A stretch of 5,171 nt of DNA from Erythrobacter sp. UBA2510 (GCA_002341345.1 DDNW01000041.1:1-5171), one strand, 5' to 3'. Positions 1 to 5,153 are shown, counted from the first letter of the stretch. A program made the numbers and translations. Notes: generated by a model not told the origin, from the letters alone.

Positions 1-1079
1 TCGGGCGGGCGGCCTTCCTCCTGCAACACGGTCTCGATGATCTTGCCGGTCTCGGCCTTCGAGAAGCCGCGCTTGCGCAGGAAGTCGGTGCGGTCCTCGT
101 CCGAACGCGCGACGATCCTCTCCCGCGCGGCTTTGATGCCGTTGACGAAGGGCATGGGCGAGGAATTCGCGAAATTCAGCAGCGCCGGGGCGGCCTCGTG
201 TGCGAAACGTGAGGCCGCATATTTGCTGTGGCGGATCGTGATTTCCTCGAAATCCTCGACGCCCCACAGGTTTCGATTCTGGCACACGGCGCGGAGATAG
301 AAGCTCGCCATGCCGAGCGTCTTCGCGCCCACCTCGGAGTTCCAGCAGTAGAAGCCGCGGAAATAGAGGTCGGGCGAACCGTCCGGCAGCCGGCCGGCCT
401 CGATGGGATCGAGATCGTCGACGAGGAAGAGGAACACGTCGCGGTCGGACGCATAGAGCGTCGTCGTGTCCTTGGTGATGTCGACGCGCGGATTGTAGAC
501 GCCAGTCGACCAATCGAGCACGCCCGGCACTTTCCAGCGCGTATCGCCTGTGCCGTTGCCGGCGATCCGCTGCACCGCCTCGACCAACTCGTGGTCGTAG
601 ATGCGTCCATAATCGGGGCCGGTCACGGCGCGCAGATCGACACGGCCGTTATCGGTTTCGAGCGTCTTGATCTGCTCGGCCCGGTGCGAGGTCAGCCCAT
701 ATTGCAGGTTGATGCCCGCCAGCGCGGCAGGAAGCTGGCGGAGATAGGCGGCGGGCGCGCCGACCTGGCTCGCGAGCTGGCCGAAGCTCCAATGCGTCGG
801 CGCAACTGGGGTGTCCGAACCGGGCAGGATCAGGGACAACCTCTCCGGGTCGGTGCGGTTCGCCTCGACGTGGATGAGCGCGGTTTCCACCACGCGTGTC
901 CGGCTACGCTCCGACCGGCTGCGCACCGAGTCCGCCAGCGCTGAGAGGGACAGGTAGCGCTCATCGGCCGGGCGGGAGAACCACTCCGAGGAAACGCGGC
1001 CGATCCGCTCGCCGCGGCTGACATCGACTTTGTAGCCACCGCTCATGTCACGGCGCGCGTCGAGAACCTGCATGTTCAT
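1..1079 (-). CDS. DUF932 domain plasmid/phage-type protein, 3' end cut by the window edge
   Basis: The visible 359 residues resemble the DUF932 family (Pfam PF06067; E. coli prophage relatives YafZ/YfjQ), which is common on alphaproteobacterial plasmids and integrative elements. Its biochemical role is unknown and I infer none. Recognisable stretches are SGGYKVDVSRGERIGRVSSE (residues 13-32), PVAPTHWSFGQL (91-102), RAVTGPDYGRIYDHEL (150-165), RWKVPGVLDW (181-190), TTLYASDRDVFLFLVDD (206-222), DLYFRGFYCWNSEVG (237-251) and FYLRAVCQNRNLWGVE (260-275). From memory the family runs to about 390-400 residues, so roughly 35 C-terminal residues lie beyond position 1. I chose the ATG at 1079 because GGAG (1092-1089) sits 9 nt upstream. 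An in-frame ATG at 1094 would add MEFDP but has only a distant GAGAGAGG, and one at 1073 is also possible. The frame is intact. The gene points away from the transposon, whose left end lies about 100 bp upstream of this start. Confidence 0.85.
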   Translation of the reverse strand, partial: MNMQVLDARRDMSGGYKVDVSRGERIGRVSSEWFSRPADERYLSLSALADSVRSRSERSRTRVVETALIHVEANRTDPERLSLILPGSDTPVAPTHWSFGQLASQVGAPAAYLRQLPAALAGINLQYGLTSHRAEQIKTLETDNGRVDLRAVTGPDYGRIYDHELVEAVQRIAGNGTGDTRWKVPGVLDWSTGVYNPRVDITKDTTTLYASDRDVFLFLVDDLDPIEAGRLPDGSPDLYFRGFYCWNSEVGAKTLGMASFYLRAVCQNRNLWGVEDFEEITIRHSKYAASRFAHEAAPALLNFANSSPMPFVNGIKAARERIVARSDEDRTDFLRKRGFSKAETGKIIETVLQEEGRPP

Positions 1080-1093
1080 GGGATCAAACTCCA

Positions 1094-1135
1094 TGACGGG
1101 CGCCGAAAGCCTCTCTCTCGGCACTTAACCCGTCA
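1094..1135 (-). promoter_or_regulatory. Nested hairpin in the DUF932 leader, overlapping possible start
   Basis: Two nested inverted repeats are visible directly. The outer arms are TGACGGG (1094-1100) and CCCGTCA (1129-1135), 7 bp and perfect. The inner arms are GCCGA (1102-1106) and TCGGC (1118-1122). On the minus (transcribed) strand the inner loop holds the purine run GAGAGAGG, the only SD-like tract for the ATG at 1094, and the outer arm abuts that ATG. It could be a translational control hairpin in the mRNA leader or a protein-binding dyad; the sequence does not decide. There is no U-tract, so it does not look like a terminator. Confidence 0.45.
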
Positions 1136-1178
1136 CGGAAATCCCGTCTGGACTCTCACTCTCTATAGGGGGCGTTGC

Positions 1179-1182
1179 GGGG
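1179..1182. repeat. Target-site duplication, left copy (GGGG)
   Basis: GGGG lies immediately outside the left terminal inverted repeat and matches GGGG at 5107-5110 immediately outside the right one. Four G residues alone would be weak evidence. The support comes from the join: dropping the element and one copy restores the palindrome TGCGGGG-TCT-CCCCGCA (1176-1182 followed by 5111-5120). Confidence 0.6.
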
Positions 1183-1201
1183 CAGGCTGTGCAGAAACTC
1201 G
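1183..1201 (+). repeat. Left terminal inverted repeat
   Basis: CAGGCTGTGCAGAAACTCG is the inverted partner of 5089-5106, with 18 identical positions and a single-base indel. It lies 52 bp beyond the transposase stop codon, the usual placement for the 3'-side end of an IS1182-type element. Confidence 0.75.
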
Positions 1202-1253
1202 CCGTGATGAGGTTGGGCCTGGACCCGCCGCACTAATGGCGACGCGCCTCCGT

Positions 1254-2675
1254 TCAGCTCGTTCCGATCAACGTCCCGGTCCCAACGGTGTTAGTTGCGC
1301 GGATAATGTTGAAGGCCAGCACCGATAGCGCCGCTTCCGCCTTCACCCTCCGCAATCCTCTCGTGAGGAACCTACCTCCACCAGACATTCGCTTGATGGT
1401 TCCGAACGGGTGCTCGACCGTGCATCGCCTGATCCGCATAAGGCTTGGGTCGGCATAGATTCGCGCCTCCATCCGATCGAGAGCGCCCTGATCGAAGAGC
1501 CGATGGATCGTGCGTTGAGCGCCCGGCGTGCAGAGCGGCTTCAGGGTGCAAGTCTTGCACCCTGATGTCCGGTATCGGATCGCGCGGTTGCGAGTATGCT
1601 TGCCGGACGGGCGCAGGGTCTGGCCACCTGGGCACCTGATCGTATCGCTGTCTTCGTCATAGACGAACTGAGTCGGCCGAAAGTGCTCGGTGTTCATTGC
1701 TCCGCGCTTGATGGGTGCCGACACGGTAATCGCATCAACTTCGCAGCGGGCGACCTCCTCGGCATTGGAGTAGCCGCCATCGGTTAGGACATGAAGTTCG
1801 TCGGCGTCCAGCATGTCCTTGGCCGCCAATGAGACTGGGTGGAGGAGATGGCTGTCGTTCGCGTCGTTGAACACGTCATGGTGGACGATCAGCCCGCTTG
1901 CTACGTCAACGACGCTCTGGAGATTATAGGACGGCAGCTTTGGCGCGTGTGCATAGCCCATTGGCTTGGCCTCCGGCTCGCCAAAGACGATCACCTTCTC
2001 CTCACGCTTGGCCAATTCGGATTGGCGCTTGGTAAGGCGGTCCTTGCGACGCTGAAGGGACGCGACTGCTCTGCCGAACGCATCTCGGTGCGCGGGCTGG
2101 TCGTCGAAGCCCTGTGCCATCTGCTCGTCGATCGCATCCAAGCGGTCGAGATAATAGGCGATCTCTCGCTCAGTATGGGCGACATCACGCGCCAAGCGCT
2201 CGGCGCCGGCGATGTTCTTGGGGCTCGCAACCGCCCGCATCTTCGTCCCGTCGAGCGCTACGGTGCGACCCCCGATCAGACCCTGCTCGCGACAGAACTG
2301 AACGAACGCGGCGCTGGCCCTGACAATCGCCTCTGGGTTATCGTGCCGGAAGGCGGCGATGGTGCGGTAGTCCGGCGCAAGACGGCGCATAAGCCACAGC
2401 GCCTCAAGGTCACGCGCGCAGGCGCGTTCCAACATACCAGAGGAGCGAACCTGGTTGAGATAGCCCCAGACGTAGAGCCGAAGCATGTCGCCGGGATGGA
2501 AGCCCGGGCTCCCCGTCACGGCCGAGACGGTGCGCCCGAACCCAAGTTCGCCCAGGTCCAGACTGCCGACGAACATATCGACGACGCGCACCAATGCGTC
2601 CGGCGCGATGTAGTCGTCGATGCTGGGCGGAAGTAGACTCGCCTGTGTTCTATCCTCACCTTCGATGAAGCTCAC
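1254..2675 (-). CDS. IS1182-family DDE transposase, intact
   Basis: This 473-residue protein catalyses cut-and-join transposition of the surrounding element. The N-terminus FIEGEDRTQ (3-11), followed by an N-terminal transposase domain of the DUF772 type to about residue 110, is characteristic of IS1182 transposases. The likely catalytic residues are D142 in ALDGTKMRA, D299 in VLTDGGY and E421 in VEHPFGTIKR. A charged, probably coiled-coil insertion (about 160-225) lies between the first two. A cysteine cluster, C348 (CPGG), C373/C376 (CKTC) and C382, matches a feature of the DDE_Tnp_1_6 C-terminal domain. The start is GTG at 2675, with GGGAG about 7 nt upstream, and leaves the conserved N-terminus complete. 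No frameshift or stop is seen, so it may be active. It lies downstream of, and on the same strand as, the leftward passenger genes. The exact ISfinder member is unknown to me. Confidence 0.93.
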   Translation of the reverse strand: MSFIEGEDRTQASLLPPSIDDYIAPDALVRVVDMFVGSLDLGELGFGRTVSAVTGSPGFHPGDMLRLYVWGYLNQVRSSGMLERACARDLEALWLMRRLAPDYRTIAAFRHDNPEAIVRASAAFVQFCREQGLIGGRTVALDGTKMRAVASPKNIAGAERLARDVAHTEREIAYYLDRLDAIDEQMAQGFDDQPAHRDAFGRAVASLQRRKDRLTKRQSELAKREEKVIVFGEPEAKPMGYAHAPKLPSYNLQSVVDVASGLIVHHDVFNDANDSHLLHPVSLAAKDMLDADELHVLTDGGYSNAEEVARCEVDAITVSAPIKRGAMNTEHFRPTQFVYDEDSDTIRCPGGQTLRPSGKHTRNRAIRYRTSGCKTCTLKPLCTPGAQRTIHRLFDQGALDRMEARIYADPSLMRIRRCTVEHPFGTIKRMSGGGRFLTRGLRRVKAEAALSVLAFNIIRATNTVGTGTLIGTS

Positions 2676-2832
2676 CGATGCTCTCCCGCCGTCTCCAACG
2701 GTTGAAAGGGTAAGGCTATTCGCCCCGGATCAACAGCAGCCTCAGCGGGGAACAGGCTCAGCCGTGGCAGAGATGAGTCGGTTTCCATCGGCCTCAATCT
2801 GCGCGACTGCATCGACCGCGATGCATCCGTCT
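2676..2832. other. Gap between transposase and passenger genes; hairpin but no convincing gene
   Basis: No RNA gene or convincing protein gene is seen in these 157 bases. A perfect stem, TGCATCG (2808-2814) and CGATGCA (2819-2825) with a 4-nt loop, follows the membrane-protein stop. It has no T-run on the minus strand, so it is not a standard terminator. A weaker stem, AGCCT/AGGCT, lies around 2739-2756. On the minus strand a 46-codon frame (ATG at 2812, or 38 codons from ATG 2788) ends in TGA at 2674-2672, overlapping the transposase GTG as GTGA. It could be a coupling leader peptide but has no recognisable family. The transposase promoter is not obvious; TTGATC on the minus strand (about 2727-2732) lacks a good -10. 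Confidence 0.4.
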
Positions 2833-3189
2833 TTAGCCGCGTAGGGCTCCCACTATTGAGGACTCCACGAGCGGCCACAGCATCGCCAGCACCATCATCG
2901 CGGTCGCGATTCCCATGATGACCAGCGTCGATCGCGCCGGTCGTTTGCGGCTCCGTCGCGACTGGAAGACGACCCAGATCCATGCTGCCGCGACCGCCAG
3001 TACGGCAAGCGGTGCGAGCCAGCGATAGGCCCCCGCGAACAGCGCAAGCGTGCCGCCGAACATCGCCAGCGCCGCCGCCGGCAGCGCCAGCGGCAGAACA
3101 CAGCATACGGCGCAGGCGACCGCTGCGGTTGACGCCGTGATCGCGGCGGCGCCCGCCACCTTGTTGTTGTTCTCCACCGCCTCGTTCAT
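2833..3189 (-). CDS. Small MerT-like inner-membrane protein with a CxxCC motif
   Basis: This 118-residue, very hydrophobic protein has about four predicted membrane segments (roughly 11-33, 34-52, 57-75 and 88-109), separated by a basic loop, QSRRSRKRPARS (76-87). The first segment contains CAVCCVLP, with C26, C29 and C30. A vicinal cysteine pair in the first membrane helix is the hallmark of mercuric-ion transporters of the MerT/MerF type, where it accepts the ion, so an ion-handling membrane role is likely. Overall identity to MerT is not evident, so I give no symbol. I chose the ATG at 3189 because it overlaps the stop of the upstream gene as ATGA, indicating translational coupling. An in-frame ATG at 3216 would add 9 residues and overlap that gene further. 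The transposase follows on the same strand 157 bp downstream. Confidence 0.75.
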   Translation of the reverse strand: MNEAVENNNKVAGAAAITASTAAVACAVCCVLPLALPAAALAMFGGTLALFAGAYRWLAPLAVLAVAAAWIWVVFQSRRSRKRPARSTLVIMGIATAMMVLAMLWPLVESSIVGALRG

Positions 3190-3554
3190 GCGCCGCACTC
3201 GCTCGTGCAGCCGCACTCCTTCGGCGCCGCGGTGAACGCCCCGCGCGCGGCGAATGGCTCAAACAGCGCCTCTGCTGCTTCGCGTGCGGTTTCAGGCGCG
3301 GTGATCGTCACGCGCACGATGTCAGCTCGTTCGTCGATGGCGAAGGCGAGGAAAGCGCAGCACGCCTGTTCGCCCGCCACCATCTCGCGCACCTCGCCAA
3401 TGGCCTCGGGCGCATAGTCGAGGATCAGGTTGAGGTCGCCGCGCTGCGATCCCCGCAGCGAACGGGCGTTGAGCTGGCCGATCCACCCAAGCCGCTCCTT
3501 CAGGTTGCCGGCATCGAGCGTGCAGGCGATCGGTATTTCGATGCTGTCCGTCAT
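3186..3554 (-). CDS. Small cysteine-rich protein with a Cys-Cys core motif, putative metal(loid)-binding accessory protein
   Basis: This 122-residue protein has no signal peptide or membrane segment and is presumably cytoplasmic. Six cysteines are visible: C11, the vicinal pair C65-C66 in GEQACCAFLAF, and a C-terminal tail KECGCTSEC (C114, C116, C120). I recognise the E-x-x-CC-x-F-L-x-F pattern only as one seen in small uncharacterised proteins near metal-responsive regulators. Capture or hand-over of a thiophilic ion to the overlapping membrane protein is inference. The start ATG at 3554 is well supported by AGGAG (3565-3561) 6 nt upstream. It is the first gene of the leftward operon, directly behind the MerR-type promoter, and its TGA overlaps the next gene's ATG. 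No signs of degradation. Confidence 0.75.
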   Translation of the reverse strand: MTDSIEIPIACTLDAGNLKERLGWIGQLNARSLRGSQRGDLNLILDYAPEAIGEVREMVAGEQACCAFLAFAIDERADIVRVTITAPETAREAAEALFEPFAARGAFTAAPKECGCTSECGA

Positions 3555-3599
3555 AAGTTGCTCCTACACTCGCCACCGCACTTGCGGGGGCGGATACCA

Positions 3600-3630
3600 T
3601 CTGTAAGAGTTCAAGTAGCTTGAGGTTCAA
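3600..3630 (-). promoter_or_regulatory. MerR-type promoter/operator for the leftward operon
   Basis: On the minus strand, -35 TTGAAC (3630-3625) and a -10-like TACAGA (3605-3600) are separated by 19 bp, longer than the normal 17 bp and typical of promoters that MerR-family regulators activate by DNA distortion. The spacer contains a perfect dyad, TCAAG-TAG-CTTGA (3611-3623), close to its centre. The motif GTTCAAG also occurs twice in direct orientation (3609-3615 and 3625-3631). The -10 matches the consensus poorly, as is common for regulated promoters. The first leftward gene starts about 45 bp downstream. The site lies between the regulator and the operon it probably controls. Prediction from pattern only. 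Confidence 0.7.
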
Positions 3631-3638
3631 GAGATAAT
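3610..3638 (+). promoter_or_regulatory. Candidate promoter for the regulator/exporter operon
   Basis: On the plus strand a -10-like GATAAT (3633-3638) lies 17 bp after a weak -35-like TTCAAG (3610-3615). It overlaps the operator dyad, so regulator binding could control both directions. Transcription would start near 3645, at or within the GGAGG ribosome-binding site (3641-3645), giving an almost leaderless message. That is unusual enough to keep confidence modest. Confidence 0.35.
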
Positions 3639-3651
3639 GTGGAGGCCCGCC

Positions 3652-4107
3652 ATGTCTGGCTACAGGATCGGAGAGCTCGCCCGCCGTACGCGCACCAGCG
3701 CGCCGACGATCCGCTACTATGAGCAGATCGGGCTACTGCCGCGCCCCGACCGGCAGGACGGCAACCAGCGGCGCTATGCCGATGAGGATGTACGCAGGCT
3801 GACCTTCATCCGCCGCTGCCGCGAGTTCGGATTCGGCATCGATCAGGTGCGGATGCTGACTGGGCTCGTCGCCGATCGCTCGCGCTCGTGCATGGAAGCA
3901 CGCGATATTGCCCAGGCCCATCTGCTCGACGTCCGTGCCAAGCTGCGCGAGCTTCGCGCGCTGGAGAAGAGCATCGCCGCATTTGTGGCCCAGTGCGACG
4001 CCGAGTGCATCGGCGGCCCGGGCCCGGATTGCGTCATCCTCGACGATCTCGCCGGAGCGGCCGCGAAGAAGTCATGCTGTGCAGCCAGCGCGGTTGCCGC
4101 TGCATGA
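3652..4107 (+). CDS. MerR-family metal-responsive transcriptional regulator
   Basis: This 151-residue protein has the MerR N-terminal winged helix-turn-helix: YRIGELARRT, then APTIRYYEQIGLLP (17-30), R34 and NQRRYADEDV (38-47). A dimerisation helix follows (about 81-113). The metal-sensing cysteines are C80 (SRSCMEA, at the place of MerR C82 or ZntR C79) and the loop C115-DAE-C119-IGGPGPD-C127. The C-x7-C spacing of C119/C127 is that of the CueR metal loop. A terminal SCC (C142-C143) is extra. It presumably binds the dyad at 3611-3623 as a dimer and activates the leftward promoter when metal is bound. Mercury, lead, cadmium and cobalt sensors share this layout, so the ion is unresolved and I give no symbol. 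ATG 3652 is preferred over ATG 3637 because GGAGG (3641-3645) precedes it by 6 nt. It ends in an ATGA overlap with the exporter gene. Confidence 0.9.
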   Translation: MSGYRIGELARRTRTSAPTIRYYEQIGLLPRPDRQDGNQRRYADEDVRRLTFIRRCREFGFGIDQVRMLTGLVADRSRSCMEARDIAQAHLLDVRAKLRELRALEKSIAAFVAQCDAECIGGPGPDCVILDDLAGAAAKKSCCAASAVAAA

Positions 4108-5084
4108 CGATTTTAGTGCTACGCGATCGCCTCGATAGCGGGCAGGTCTTCATCTATTTCGCCGCTATCTGCATCGCCGCAATCGCCGCCGCTATGCTCA
4201 GCGGCACTGAGCGCCTCGAGCCGGCGATTAACCCGGCGCTGGCGCTGATGCTCTTCGTCACCTTCCTCCAGGTGCCGCTCGCCTCGCTACGCGAGGCGTT
4301 TCGCAATGGTCGGTTCTTCGGTGCGCTACTCGCCGTCAACTTCGCGGCCGTGCCGCTGTTGGTCATGATCCTTGCTCAGTTCGCGCCGCCCGAACCACTC
4401 GTCCGGCTCGGTGTCCTCATCGTGCTGCTCTGTCCCTGCATCGACTATGTCGTCACCTTCTCGCACCTTGGCCGCGCCGATGCGCGGCTGCTGCTGGCGG
4501 CGACGCCTGTCCTCCTCGTCGTGCAGATGCTCCTGCTGCCACTATGGCTCAGCCTGTTCCTGGGCGTGCAGGCTGCCGACCTCGTGCAAATGGGCCCTTT
4601 TTTCCACGCGTTCCTTTGGTTGATCGCCATTCCGCTCGGGCTCGCGGCGCTCTGTCAGATATGGGCCGCGAGAAGCACCTCCGGTGCCCGCGTCACCGAA
4701 GCGCTCGGCCTTATGCCAGTGCCCGCAACGGCGTTGGTCCTGTTCATCGTCATCGCCGCCGTGGTCCCGCAGCTCGGTCCGGCATTGACGACAGTTCTCG
4801 CGGTCACGCCGATCTACGTCGCATTTGCGGTGATCGCGCCGTTGCTGGGCTGGGCCGTCGCGCGCCTCGCTAGGCTGGACGCGCCGGCAGGCCGCGCGGT
4901 GGCGTTCAGCGGCGCGACGCGCAACTCGCTCGTGGTGTTGCCGCTGGCGCTGGCTGTGCCGGGAGCCATACCGCTCGTGCCCGCGGTGATCGTGACCCAA
5001 ACCCTCGTCGAACTCGTCGCTTCGCTAATCTACATCAGGCTGATGCCGCGCCTGGGCAGTAAGCTGGATCACACAGCGGCCTAG
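4104..5084 (+). CDS. Acr3-like arsenite/metalloid exporter of the bile acid:Na+ symporter superfamily
   Basis: This 326-residue protein has about ten predicted membrane helices, as expected for the Acr3/SBF-like fold (PF01758), and sits in the inner membrane. The key stretch LLCPCIDYVVTFSHLG (108-123) holds C110 and C112, at the place of the helix-4 cysteine needed for arsenite transport in characterised Acr3 proteins. E304 in QTLVELVASL probably corresponds to their essential late-helix glutamate. FSGATRNSLVVLPLALA (268-284) is the conserved helix-9 region. It belongs to the divergent 'arsenic resistance protein' branch rather than canonical Acr3 as I recall those, so arsenite or antimonite export is likely but not certain. 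The start ATG at 4104 overlaps the regulator's stop as ATGA, indicating co-translation, and needs no separate promoter. The gene ends only 4 bases before the right inverted repeat, so it is fully enclosed in the transposon. Confidence 0.85.
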   Translation: MTILVLRDRLDSGQVFIYFAAICIAAIAAAMLSGTERLEPAINPALALMLFVTFLQVPLASLREAFRNGRFFGALLAVNFAAVPLLVMILAQFAPPEPLVRLGVLIVLLCPCIDYVVTFSHLGRADARLLLAATPVLLVVQMLLLPLWLSLFLGVQAADLVQMGPFFHAFLWLIAIPLGLAALCQIWAARSTSGARVTEALGLMPVPATALVLFIVIAAVVPQLGPALTTVLAVTPIYVAFAVIAPLLGWAVARLARLDAPAGRAVAFSGATRNSLVVLPLALAVPGAIPLVPAVIVTQTLVELVASLIYIRLMPRLGSKLDHTAA

Positions 5085-5088
5085 CTTT

Positions 5089-5106
5089 CGAGTTTCGCAC
5101 AGCCTG
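5089..5106 (-). repeat. Right terminal inverted repeat
   Basis: CGAGTTTCGCACAGCCTG on the plus strand is the inverted partner of 1183-1201, lacking one base in the middle. It begins 4 bases after the exporter stop codon and is followed at once by GGGG. Confidence 0.7.
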
Positions 5107-5110
5107 GGGG
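5107..5110. repeat. Target-site duplication, right copy (GGGG)
   Basis: This matches GGGG at 1179-1182. With 5111-5120 (TCTCCCCGCA) it forms one arm and the loop of the palindrome that the element interrupted. Confidence 0.6.
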
Positions 5111-5128
5111 TCTCCCCGCAGAAGGGGT

Positions 5129-5152
5129 CGGCCGAGCCGACCGGCTCGGCCG
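5129..5152. repeat. Strong GC-rich hairpin, 10-bp perfect arms
   Basis: CGGCCGAGCC (5129-5138) pairs perfectly with GGCTCGGCCG (5143-5152) around a GACC loop. A smaller CCCC (5114-5117)/GGGG (5124-5127) stem precedes it. It lies in backbone DNA, which before insertion was upstream of the DUF932 gene. No U-run follows on either strand, so it may be a rho-independent-like structure, a protein site or an intergenic repeat; I cannot tell which. Confidence 0.6.
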
Positions 5153-5153
5153 C

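Larger units (their letters stand above)
1183..5106. mobile_element. IS1182-family transposon (3,924 bp) carrying a metal/metalloid resistance cassette
   Basis: The left end reads inward CAGGCTGTGCAGAAACTCG. The right end, reverse-complemented, reads CAGGCTGTGCGAAACTCG, identical apart from one extra A. Both ends are flanked by GGGG. The content is an intact IS1182-family transposase beside the left end, two leftward passenger genes, a divergent MerR-type promoter, and two rightward passenger genes. The last of these stops 4 bases before the right repeat. Classic IS1182 elements are about 1.5-1.9 kb with only a transposase. I looked for another copy of the right-end repeat between the transposase start and the first passenger gene (2676-2832) and found none, so the passengers appear to be inside the element rather than beside it. 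The alternative is a plain IS that lost its own right end, next to a resistance cassette bordered by the remnant of a second IS. Confidence 0.7.

Noticed and set aside
228..944. Long plus-strand open frame of 238 codons
   Set aside because: It is antisense to the DUF932 coding frame, which gives recognisable family motifs; the plus-strand translation looks like a GC-rich shadow with no family features.
1839..2636. Plus-strand open frame of 265 codons inside the transposase
   Set aside because: It lies wholly antisense to an intact IS1182 transposase; its composition reflects the mirror of that gene.
2735..2765. Possible internal end of a simple IS (CAGCAGCCTC and CAGGCT near the transposase start)
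   Set aside because: Only about 6 of 10 positions match the terminal repeat in the needed orientation, and CAGGCT is in the direct rather than inverted orientation, so it does not define a transposase-only IS.
2808..2825. Rho-independent terminator after the membrane-protein gene
   Set aside because: The 7-bp stem is real, but no T-run follows on the minus strand.
2672..3262. 196-codon minus-strand open frame spanning the membrane-protein gene
   Set aside because: It is out of frame with two well-supported overlapping genes, is Arg/Ala/Gly-rich, and has no ribosome-binding site at its start. Only its last 46 codons are mentioned, as a weak possibility.
3888..4103. Upstream extension of the exporter gene to an ATG at 3888
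   Set aside because: It would overlap most of the regulator gene in another frame and translates to an Arg/Pro-rich stretch unlike a membrane protein; ATG 4104 gives a normal first helix and an ATGA overlap.
4542..5000. Minus-strand open frame of 152 codons inside the exporter gene
   Set aside because: It is antisense shadow, rich in Arg/His/Asp/Gln, with no recognisable domain.
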